Positions 9,628 through 21,600 of a stretch of 64,000 bases of DNA are shown one piece after another. The DNA is from Liopterus haemorrhoidalis (Eukaryota; Arthropoda; Insecta; Coleoptera; Dytiscidae). A program made the position numbers and the translations under genes. The stretch lies in assembly GCA_963971575.1 (NCBI GenBank), contig OZ020616.1, forward strand, positions 1,508,924 through 1,572,923. The letters run 5' to 3'. The notes under the pieces were generated by a model, which saw only the letters and a list, made by a program, of their open reading frames with translations, was not told where the DNA came from and made no database searches. Numbering within the stretch: the stretch's first letter is position 1; every line of letters begins with the position of its first letter.

Positions 9628-12600
9628 TCGGTAAAAATTGTAGCCAAACGGCTAAACCTAGAGAGTTGAAATTTGGCATGCTTATACAACTGTTTGACCC
9701 GCACATAGGAAAAATACTAAAACATCTAAAAAACATACCCCCCTAAAAATATAAACAAATATGTGCTCATCGAAAACAAAAATATTTTTTTTAAATTTTG
9801 AGTAGGGTATCGAATGAAAGCCCTTAGTACGTGGATTAACGATCAAATTTTTATTTTTGCAAAATAAATTATTTTGATGCGATTTTTGCCAAAATTGTGC
9901 AAAAAGTATTTTGTCCCACACCCTGTAGCCCAGATGGTTTAAACTAAAAATTTAAAAAAATTCTAAGTAATGTATATTGGTGTGAACCGAAATAGTACAA
10001 CAGGAATTTTTGATCAGATTATGTTTTCGGAAAATAACGCATTTTTTGTGGTTTTTGGTTCACAAAGTACAAAAGTTATACCAATGTAAGACAATCACAT
10101 GCAAGGCGTGCGATAGCGTAATGGGTTAGAGCGCTGGTGTGGTAAGCTAAAATTTGCTGGAAAACGAAGGGTTTCGAGTTCGAGTATGGAGTGAATTTTA
10201 TTTTTTCTGTTTTTTTTTTTGCATTTTTATTATGTTGAAATTATTTTGTCAAAATTCTAGTTATATTTTGACAAATGTTGTATTTAATTTTTAAGAGCGT
10301 AAATTTAATAACCAGTCTTATTATATGATTAACAGACGATAAATTATTTTAAAAATATCGTTCATTTTGCCGTGATTACTACAAAGTAAAATTTGTCCTA
10401 CACACTCAGCATACCGCCTTCACTTATTATATACCTGCGAAACCCTGAAATGTGTGAATATTCACACTTCACATCAATTTTTTTCTCATCATTTAGATTT
10501 TGAGAGGTCAGGACCTTTTTTTTTGATCGTCATTTGGATTTTGAGAGGTAAGAACCTTTTTTTTCTCATCATTTAGATTTTGGGAGGTGAGGACCTTTTT
10601 TTTTTGCTCGTCATTTGGATTTTGAGAGGTGAGGACCTTTTTTTTTTGCTTGTCACTTAAATTTTTTTTTACCAGCCAATAGGGTAATGTCGGTGTAAAG
10701 AAATATATCTTTGGGTAATGGGTAAAATGTTCCCCGACCCCTGCTTTAAATGGTGGTTCAATTATGGTGTGGGGTGGAATATGTTTGGGAGCTCGCACAG
10801 AGTTAGTGGTGATTGATGGCGGAATGTTAACTGCAGATAGGTACATCAGAGATATTCTTCAAAACCATGTTGTACCTTTTGCCCCATATATCCCAGACTT
10901 TTTAATTCAAGTGGGTATAACAACAATAGGTTGAACATTATTCCAAAAAACATCGTACTAGAAGATTACCTGAGAGATAACAACAATATGTACACTACAG
11001 GGAAAATAATTAGATTTTTATGTCTGTTCCTTTGCCGGTCTGTGTATATTGAAATGACGAAAATATCATTTTGTGAAACATATATGTATAGAAGGTTGTT
11101 AAATCTGATTGTTTTGTTGTATTTTATTAATTTGTTTATTATAGACTACAGTTTCGGTTCACGCCAATGATGTATTCGGGCAATTCGTGTTATATAACTT
11201 TGATTAACTGCAGTTAGTACAATAAACAAATCATAGAAACAACGAAATGGTTAAGTATTTAACAACGTTCAATCAGTTAGTCCTTTATGAAACGGTGAGT
11301 TTATTGTCCCGGCAGGTAAGACGGCGGCTGAACACGCCTTGTCGAGCGGTTTCAAGGAGATAGCCGTGAAGTTGAAGAGTGGAAGCAGTGTGCAGAGCGC
11401 TGGTCCAGCCTCGGCGCACGGCAATGACTCGGACACCTGGGCCGACAGTCCCGTATCAACACCTCCGTCAAGGCGAGCCGCGTGTCAGCCCGAGCCGCGG
11501 GACAAGCAGCTGGCACGAATCGCTGAGAAGTTCCTGCACGAGGAAACGGACATCTCAGAGGACAAGTCCGAGTCGGACGTGTCGATGAAACGCTCAGAGA
11601 ACGCATCACCGCAGTCCGGTGTAATACCACCGCCTTGCAAACCACTTCGCAGTCTCGAGTACCTACAAGCGGGGCGCGGGACAGGGGAAGACAGTGGAAG
11701 ACCTCTTCACCTGTTGACCCTTGGCACCGTGCGCACCAGACACATCAGTATGACCGAGTCGGAGCAGTCGCGAGGCAACACACCTCACCGGTATAGTTAT
11801 CAGGGCGATCTGCCTTCAAGCGGAGGTGGGGAGCAGGGCCGTGCAGCCGCCCCTGACCTCGTGGCTTACTGCTGCCCTCCGGCACCGTGTCACGAACCGT
11901 GCAAGCCGCCCGTTGCCGCCCCCAGGTCCACACCCGCTGCTCGTGAAGATTGCGGCTCTGCAGTGCCCAGTGACTGGGGCAGTAACGAGAGCCTGCCGCT
12001 GGACGAGCTACCGCCACCACGCAAACACGCCTCCTCCATAGGCAGCAAGGACAACACGTTCCTCCAGAAGCAGTTCTCCCTGCTCGAGGACTACGAGAAG
12101 AAGCATTCGCGCACATGCTCGGCTGTTACAGGCGCGGTGGAGATCGCTACGTTGCTCGAAGACAACGGTCGCATCAACGCTCACCTGGAAAGGTACGCGC
12201 ACGGAGGATGCGAGCGTACCTGTCTCGCCAGCAAGTCCCGCTCCTTGCCACGCAGCTGCGAGCAACAGGAAGGTTCGTACAGGGCTGGCTCCATGTCACT
12301 CCCCCGTACATTGGACTGCGGCCGAGATTTCATCAGAGACATGAAGCGCTACGGATCCTACCGCCCGACTAAGACACACTACATCTACCAGCACAAGCAC
12401 AAGGCAGACAGCATCAGCTCAAGTAAAAAGCACGGCTTTATAGAAAAGCTAAAAAATGTGTTCGGGAAAAAAGCACAAATACACCTGAGCGATTCAACAG
12501 ATGCGAACCAGACCTGGCTGCCACCCCCAGAGGACAGCAGGGAGGTCAAGTGCTGCAGCTGCGCCGCCTCCCACAATCCACCCCAGCACAGCAGGTGAGT

Positions 12601-15600
12601 TCATTCGCGCGGCGGCTTGTTCTGGCCGCAGCGTGCCACTACTATATCCGCGATTGGCCGTCCGTACTTCCGTCCATAGTCGTTCAACTTGAACAGGTTG
12701 GTAGCGCCTCGTACCACCTTACCAAACGCGGTCTGTTTCCCGTCCAGGTCCACCACTTCCTCAAACGTGATACAGAAGGCTCCGTCTGCCGTGCGGCTTA
12801 ATACACCGGCCTTGCAATGACGCAAGTCGCGTCTATCCTCAATGCTTGCGTCCACTTCCTCCTCTGCGACCTGGGCAGGCCTCATCACTAGGTACCTGTA
12901 GTAAACGTATTGCCGTTAAATAAGCTTTATTACAAGAAATACATTATCAATTATCAGTGGCGGCTCGTGAGTACACGCTGCGGAGCTGCAGCTCTTACTT
13001 GAAAATAATAAAAAACCAAAATCTTTTTTTGAACTCAAAATGCATTTAACATAGTAATTGTGGTGTGAAAATGCTTTTTTTAAAATATATTTTGAACATT
13101 AAATGCTATTAAGAACTGACACGCTCGGATACGCAGTCTGGTGGTCAAATATTGTACTACGCGACTGTAGTACTATTTGAAATTATTACATATGTTCTGG
13201 TGTTGATTTTTTGTTAGAACGTCGATAGATACATTTTCATAAAATAAAAATGTACTGTGCTTAAATTAACCTGTTCCCTGTTAGCATATTGACAGCTGAA
13301 TACTAGACAATTCAGCCATTTTGCCATGAATTACAGCGCCGCCAACGGTAATGTCACTTCTCAATAGGGGAAAAATTTTAAGATCGTAGCGCCACGCGGA
13401 TTTTTTTGAAACCATTCTAAATCAGATACCACTTGACATTTAAATACCACTTGACACTAGTAAATAATAGCGAAAAGTGTATCAAAAAACGACAAAAAAT
13501 AAATAATTGTTTGGGATTTTCTGATTTTGTGAAGTGACATTACTTGTAAACATCTAAAATACTACATTTTGTGATCTGGTTTTAAGTTATGGCGGTTTTC
13601 CATTGTCGATTATTTTAACTATATTGGGGGAAATAATAATCCCCGTGTTGTTTACCAAGGGGTAGAAATCTACAATGCTGGGCATATAATATTGTGTGGA
13701 GTCACTGAAAAAAACAGAGAGTTCATAAAGATTTATGCATTATGCCTACAAACTTGTGCATTACAAACCCACACACAATAACAGGAATTTTCAAGATATG
13801 CGATAATAAATACAAAATTGAAAATATTTTTTGTAGTCACTATCATTAAAATGTAATGAGCAAACTTTGATATATGGGCTCACTTTTTTTCAATTTTTAA
13901 ATTGTTTATCTAAACATCGCGTCGATTCCTAACCTCTTGCTTTCCCAATTTTGTTTCGAACCGTACGGTGTTTGATATTAGTGGAAACAAATGAAACGAT
14001 ATTTCCGGGTTTCTTCTTTTCAATGAATTGCACATAGGCACACAACAATATGTATTATACATTTTTCAATGATTATAATAAAACTTTAAAAACAAACTTC
14101 ATACAAAACCAATACACAAAACGAAATGTAATCTGATGTACACAAGTTCATGAAACGCTCACCAGATGGTAGGGTGCCTAGCTGCAAATCCCTATTGTTT
14201 CATAAATATTTACAAGTTTCCTTTGAATAAGTCTACGTGGTGCTGTTTATATCCTAGCTTCAAGGAAAGTGCAAATGTAGGCTTGTAAAGGGGTAGCGGT
14301 GCGTGGACAGTAGTGAGAAACTAGTGGGGATTGGAGCTAGAATGCTTTTAGCGTCACAATAACAGTGATCACAGATTATGAAATTATTGAATGTATTTAT
14401 TTAAGTCGTAACGAAATCGCTATACCTATATTATCTCTAAAAATTTATTGTTTAGGTAGGTATTAATAATTAGTATTTTCTAACTTTTTCTTTTAAATTT
14501 ATATAAGTATCTTAGCTTAACAAATACGTTTCGTATTTTAGATTATAAAACAATAGGTTTAAATAATGAATACTGTCAAATCATTTTTTGAAATTCCATT
14601 TAACAGACGAAAGTTAGAAGAAAAAATTGATATTAAAAAATTGGGGCGACACACACCAAATTTAAATATTTCGGAAAGTGCAAAAAGCAAAAATTATAAT
14701 TATAAGAGGCAATTCAAGAGAGTCTTATATGATTAAACGTCGTGGTTAACACCTAAACCTATCCTTGTATTCAGGGGCGGATCGACCTATCGGGCGATCG
14801 GGCATCGCCCGATGGGCCGACAGCTTTTTGGGCCGATGCGACGGCCGCTATCCACTCAAATATCTAGGATCAATTCTATGATATTACTTTAGAAATCACT
14901 CACATTTTTTTATTTGTTTTTTCAACATTTTTTTATTATTTTAGAGACTGTATTTTTATTTTCAATATTAATACTAAAAATATAAATTAAATAAGTGTAT
15001 TTAAATATACTTTGGTCTTTATTTATGCCCGGGATTCGGGCCTCTTATATTAGGTGTGTGAATTAATTCGGTCCGTTTTTTTCTTCCAGAAAAGACTTTG
15101 TTGTGAAAAAAAAAAACATAAAAAAATACAATATACAAAGTATTTGACGTCGTTTGCTATTATTTTTTACCATCTGTCTGGTAGTTGTTCTATTCCGTGA
15201 CGTAAAAACGTGACAAAGTGATCCATCCATTGAGTCATTTCTCTATTTCTTCATAATTGTTCAAGTGCTGACCCGAAGGCCCATGTGCCATCGATCTGAA
15301 CAAGTGATAATTTGATGAAGCAATGTCTGGTGAACACGGCGGGTGAGGTAAAACGTCCCAGCCAAGTGCTTCCAGGGTGGCCCTCACAATCTTTCCAACA
15401 TGTAGCCAAGCGTTATCATGCTGGAAGATAACTTTGTCGTGTCTCTTTGCATATTTCTGCCGCTTATTCTTCAATGCGTTCCTTAAATGGGGCAATTGTT
15501 GTTGGTTATGTTCGGCAGTGATGGTTTGGCTCTGCTTTAATAACTCATCGAAATATATCCACTTTTCGTCTCCAGTCACAATACGATGCAAAAAACGTTT

Positions 15601-18600
15601 TCTTTTTTGCCTGGCAAGCAAGATTTCAGACATGGTTTTGCGCCTCTCGATGTCTCTTCCTTTCAGTTCGTATGGCGCCCATCTTTCTTCTTTGTGAATC
15701 TTTCCCATGGTTGCCAAATGCACAGAAATTGTTGATCGATCAACATTCAACAATTTCGCGAGCTCATGTTGCGATTGACACGGATCTTCATCGATTAACG
15801 CCTGCAATTCCTCGTTCTCGAACTGCTTCGGTTGACCTAGACGAGATTTTACATCGACACTGAAATCATGACTTTTGAAACGTCGAAACCATTCTCTGCA
15901 TGATTTATCGGTGGAAGCACTTTCACCATAAGCTTCTACGAGCATTCGATGAGCTTCAGCGGCTGATTTCTTCAAATGAAAACAGAAAATAGGAACGTCC
16001 TGGAAATGATGCTTATTTGGCTCGAATTTCGACATTTTCGAATCAGATAAACACGATATTATTGTTATAAACCCAAACGTTTACCAAGTGAATATTGTTG
16101 CCATATGTCAACACTAAAACATAAAGCCAGTTGCAGATATTTGACGTTAGAAAATTCCATAGTACAGCAATTGACCTCCAGATGGACCGAATTAATTGAC
16201 ATACCTAATAACATTCCCTATAAATAGTCAACAAGTTCCGTGAGCCCGGGCCGAATCATCCAAATCGCCCGGGCCGATTTAATCCCTCGATCCGCCCCTG
16301 CTTGTATTATAATTTGCAGCTCTGAGTCCCAAAAAATCACGAGCCGCCACTGTCAATTATATAAAAATATGTCATTCCCTAATTATGTCAAAACGTTCTC
16401 CCTGACAACTCTCATCACCATATTCAATATACCAATACTCTCACTATACTGCAGTACCTGTCCTTGTATATCTTGCTGACGGGACAGTTTTTGAGCGAGA
16501 CGGGCGCCTTCTCCGCGAGCAACTGAAGGAACTGTTGGGCCGCTACGGGTGCATGATCAGTGTACAGCTCGATCAACACGCGACCCAGGCTGACCTTGGC
16601 CTCTGGTATCTGGAACTCCAGGTAACACTTGGGACGGGCTGATGGATTGTTATCGTCCAGGCCCTCGCTGATGGACGGCAGAGCACGCAGTTCGTCGTCT
16701 TTCGTCTTTATCACGTAGTGCGGATACTTGGAAGTGTACTCCAACTTCCTCTGAACCTTTTTCCAGAATCTGTCGTGCTCTTCTTTAGGGTACTGCGACT
16801 TCTGAAACATACAAGTTGGTAATAAGTACGTTTTATTGCTAACAAATTCCTTCCACTGCCACCAGTGGCAACACAATTCGCCGTTTTATTGCAGATATTT
16901 TTCCACCTCCTTCCCACTTTTGCTACGATGAACTCGGTTTCGATGAATTGATTTTCGATGAATTTACTTTCGATGAACTCGTCGGATACCACCAGAAAGC
17001 GTGCAGTAGTGCGTGGTTTAGTACCCTCCTTTCTTTGTTGTCACAGGGTAAATATTCTCTCCTCCAAAAGGCATGCTGTATGAAATCGGAGACCATAAAC
17101 TGTCATGAGCTCCCGGTCTATTATAAATACAGACATGTTTAAAACTTTTGTACGAACAAAAATCATTCTTTTTTTGCAACAAAAATAAATCCTAGCCTCT
17201 TCAAATAATTAAACATATGGCTAACTTTGTATGGAAATTGTATTCCGTCTTCTTACAAATTTTTTATTAAAAGTGCACAGTGGGTACTATATTTTTTGAA
17301 TAAAAGTCGTATATTTTATTTATTATTGTTTTAGACATAAAACTATATATTTTCTTGAAAACTTATAAGTCGGGTCGTTTTCGCTGCTGATTTTTACCAC
17401 GAACAATATGTTGAATTGTTCTGTATGGAACACTAGTTAATTCCGCAGTTCTAAGTATAGGTCTGTCATTAACTTCCGAAACTAACTTTTTATAAACGTT
17501 CAATATCAGAATTTTGCAATCTTATGACAAATTACATTTTTCTTTAGTAGCCACGTCCACATTTTCGCATTCCACGTCAACGTCCACATTTTCGCACTCC
17601 AAATCACCTTGCATAGATTCACTATTTTCACTACAGAAATTAGGAATTTCTTCAAAATCAAATGGTCGCTAAAGAGCCATGTTGTTAATGTATGCATGCT
17701 ATGAACGTTGAAAATTAACTAACAAACAAGTATAACAAACCCTAAAATTTAGTAACAATAAGATTATAAATTTGGAAAATATCCTTAATGGTTTTTAAGA
17801 AACTTCAATTGAACTAGTGGTACATCTATTCGATTTAAATTTAAAATTTCCTTAATACCTCTTATATTCTTTTTACAGCTACGAGTCTTGGGATCACTGC
17901 CATAAACCCATTACCGCATTGTTAAGCTTCTTAACAATAGTGGCCATTTCATTTTGTAAATCTTTATATATAAAAGAGAATATTTGTGGATATGTCCGGA
18001 AATTCTAACCCACTTCCAGATATGGTACCGAGTTGAAATTTGGCATACAGGTAGAAAATGCCTTCATCATAATTATAAAAATCGAAAATCTCAAAAAAGT
18101 CCCATTAGAAACGAGAAATTAATAATTTTGTTTTTAATTATATTGGACCATTGGAATATCTATTAAACCGTCAGTGAGAACACGGGAATTTCCCTTCAAT
18201 AGTTGGTTGTACAATTATATTGAGATCGGGACTGTTCGGTCAAAATCGTAAATGGCTCACATATGTAGGAGTGGGGACGCATTTAATCTCGGTACTTCGT
18301 GCGGGCAACATCGCTCTGAGTACAGTCGGTAGAAAATCTAGCAATAGTAAATATGCCTTTTAAAAGTAAGTTAAACGGTCGCGCTATTACTAGCCAAAGT
18401 CGCGAAATAATTTCTTATATTTTGACTTTTACGAGGCTGAGAAACCTATTATTCCTTTCAAATCAGTTTTTGCTTGAATGGCTGCTGCAACAGGGGTAAC
18501 GAGAATTTCAAAAAAAAAAAAAAATCTATCAAGGTGAACCCTCGAAATTTTCTTCACCTAGAAAAAGTATACAAAAGGATCGTACGAAAAGAAATATAGA

Positions 18601-21600
18601 CGATTTTGATAAAGGAGTTTTAAAGAAAACTATATTAGACCTGCATACAACAGAAAAAATAGTATCTACTCTGTTTACTATTTTACCAAAATTTTAAGAT
18701 TTCACGGGATATGACGGAGATCGGGAGACACTCCGATGGGAGAATTAGTATAGGCATCTTTAAAACAGTTTGTGGACTCCAGAAATATGACATTTCGCCT
18801 TGAAAACGCTAAAGAATTATCTCACTTAAATTATTTGTGAACAAGCACATATTTATACAATGGTAGAGTAAAACAAAAAATATATAATTAGACCATACTA
18901 AAACTATTCGCACCAAATCTAATTTGAACCCATTCCGACATGGGCTCGGTCTAAACCGGCTACGGCTGTATTTTTTCCGGTAGCGAAGCATCGGGTACAC
19001 TGCTAGTACTATACTAAAGTTAACTTACCGTTTTGAGGAGGCGCTTGTAGAGGTTGAGGTTCTCCGCGTTGATCTCTTTGATCCACTTCTCCTTGAGGCG
19101 CCAGTTGCTCATATTCATGTACGCGTGCGGGTTCCACGTGTCGACATGTCCTCCGTTGCGATTGATCCAGTTAATTCTTTTGAGCATCTCCTTGTTTCCG
19201 TGGTCTAGCTGCCGCAGCCGGCTCTGGTCCTGATAGATGTTTATGACCTTCATGTACTTGAGGGCATGGTACTTGGGGGGCCTGGTGTCCACTTTCGTCT
19301 GAGCCGCGTATACCTACACAATCCAATAAACCAATGTGTAAAATACTAGGGAGATATTTCAAATATTTTAAATAATACGGAAATGTTTGAAATACTGGGA
19401 AATATTTTAAATACTAGGAAATATTTAAACTACTAGGAAATATTTGAAATCGCTCCGGCCTCCAATTCCAAATTCCAATTCGAATATTCCAAGCTATGTT
19501 AAGTTACTACATTAATTAAGAATAAAGATACTACAGTCTGTTCCAAACGGTTAGGCGGAACTAGATTTTGCAATCTAGTTACTTTCATCGTTTAAATCGT
19601 GCCTTTCGGCCGTTTTGTTTAAGCTTTGTAAATCATACTTACAATAAACATTTTTTGGTTAAGGTTAATATCATTTTAAAATGTCATTTTCTTTATATTT
19701 TGATTTTTTGTGTCATTCTTAATACAAATTTCCCATTTACAGTCTGTTCCAAACGGTTAAGCTGAACTAGATTTTGCAATCTAGTTACTTTCATCGTTTA
19801 AATCGTGCCTTTCGGCCGTTTTGTTTAAGCTTTGTAAATCATACTTACAATAAAAATTTTTTGGTTAAGGTTAATATCATTTTAAAATGTCATTTTCTTT
19901 ATATTTTGATTTTTTGTTTCATTCTTAATACAAATTTTCCATTTATTTATTTTTTTGTCATTAAAATATCTAAAAAAATATTTAATTTTGACATATGTCA
20001 TTCGTTTCCATGGTTTCATTGTTGGAATTTTAAATTTTGACATCCCAACGTGAAAAATGAAAACCCAAGCAAGGTCCCTTCTCGTGACAACCTAAAAGAA
20101 CTAAATTCCCATTTAGTTCCGCCTAACCGTTTGGAACAGACTGTATTCGCGACTGCAAATAACAGTGAGACGTCTGGTGGTGACTAGCTAAATTAAACAG
20201 AAGCGTATATTTGGATAATATTTGTTGCGTGTTGTGCTGCAGTTTATGTGAATTAAGAAGTATTTTAAAATATAGTGACTTAAATACAGTGAATTTTTGC
20301 CGAAATATTGTTTGAACAGATAAATATTAAGAAAAAACTTCTGACATATACGCTTCTCGTGCGCCATTAGCTGTTGTACGCAGCGCCGCCAACGTTAGTT
20401 TCAGTCGCGAATAATGAGACAAGCTGAACTGAGTAAGCTGAAAATGCGAGTCTGATGATGTACACACGGTCCGGTACGCCTGTACAGGTCTTTACGACGC
20501 AGACATATAACTGTGCAGGCAAAAATTGACTGTATAAGTTGTCATACGCACGTTTTGGCATACCTACCTAGCTGCCATTAAGCGTATGATATACATATAC
20601 GATAGTAGTACCTCACCTTCTGCCGAATAGCGAGTACTTACATTGTAGCGATGTTGGTTGTATATGTGGAGGTCCTTGTCCAAGGTAGCACTGTCCACTG
20701 AGCCGGGCAAGTAACGTGGTGTTTTCCACGGCTTGAACCCCTTATCTTTGCTATAGTCACTTTTAGATTTACTACTCATTTCGAACTTAAAATCTATAAT
20801 TTTGCGGTTGACATGAAATAACAAATAGACATCAGAACATCGTATCTGTTGTCATATCAAAAATGACAACCGCGTGTTTTTGAGTGTCAACTGTGAATGG
20901 AGTAAATACTTTGGAGTGAATTATGTTTTAAATTTCAGCGAATGCACGAAGGGGTTGGAAAAGAAGGTGACTCCTGTGGGCAGCACGATGTCGAGGAAAT
21001 GTCACTCGCGCAAGTCTTCCGGCAGTCGCAGCAGCGTGGAAACGCCGCTCGAAGAATCACACAACGACCGGAGCCCATCACTTAGCAAGGTGAGCAGTTT
21101 GTCCTTTCTTCCTTCCTGTTCCTACCCTCCTATCCTGTCTACTTTCCTTTAGAGGCCGGAGAACGTCTGTCGTGATCTGGTGAGCGTTGCTTTCTGTCCG
21201 GATTGCGCCGAGTACGCAGGTCACAAGTTAGCAGAGGTACGGCGTGAGCTGGACGGTCGAGAGAGCCTCGTGCGGATGTTGCAGTGGCAGCTCGAGCAGA
21301 TGCAGGAGCGCAACTTGCGTACCATCACCGAGCAGCAAGAGATGACGTACAAGTACTACCAGGCGAGCCAGGAGTTGGTGTCAGTGCGCGCCCTAGCGCA
21401 CAAGGTCCTCCCTGCACAACGGGCACACTTGGGGCACACGGCCACTCACTCAGCCCGTGTCTGTGTTGCAGTACGAGGACGAGGTGAGACGGCTGTTGGG
21501 CGAGAGGTGCGTCGCGGCGCGCAGGGAGTGCCGTTGCTGTCACGTCACTACCAACACCGCTACACCGGCTCCGCTACCCATAGCCAGCGCAGCCGAGGAG

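Larger units (their letters stand above)
9291..10743. mobile_element. hAT-type element inserted in a Tc1 relic
   Basis: Inverted ends CAGCGGTCGGGCAAC and (complement) CAGGGGTCGGGGAAC, flanked by CTTTAAGT and CTTTAAAT (7 of 8 identical). It contains a full family A repeat (9548-10482) and GAGGACC-type tandem units on both sides of it. Confidence 0.75.
9190..10920 (+). pseudogene. Tc1-like transposase relic split by a hAT insertion
   Basis: Two plus-strand pieces are in the same order as Tc1 transposase. 9230-9290 reads RRQGEQNAPFNFATTVSL, and 10744-10920 reads NGGSIMVWGGICLGARTELV followed by LTADRYIRDIL and HVVPFAPYI. The gap is exactly the hAT element 9291-10743 with its 8-bp target duplication inside the VSLN codons. 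It is a relic only: both termini and the catalytic ends are missing. Confidence 0.8.
14772..16300. mobile_element. Middle hAT element of the nest
   Basis: Inverted ends CAGGGGCGGATCGA and TCGATCCGCCCCTG, with an exact 8-bp duplication CTTGTATT at 14764-14771 and 16301-16308. Subterminal GCCCGATCGG-type repeats are on both sides. No transposase frame was seen outside the inner mariner. Confidence 0.9.
12955..16352. mobile_element. Outer hAT element of a three-level nest
   Basis: Perfect inverted ends CAGTGGCGGCTCGTGA and TCACGAGCCGCCACTG, and an exact 8-bp duplication TCAATTAT at 12947-12954 and 16353-16360. No transposase frame survives. It lies in the last intron of the nested cyclophilin-like gene. 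Confidence 0.9.

Noticed and set aside
10104..10190. A genuine tRNA gene
   Set aside because: The boxes are present but no acceptor stem or anticodon arm could be formed, and the three copies differ by indels within the segment.
10931..11170. 79-codon plus-strand frame after the Tc1 relic
   Set aside because: AT-rich and without similarity; probably chance sequence in the intron.
11352..12372. Other-frame ORFs over ankyrin exon 3
   Set aside because: Arg/Pro/Ala-rich shadows of GC-rich coding sequence without family motifs.
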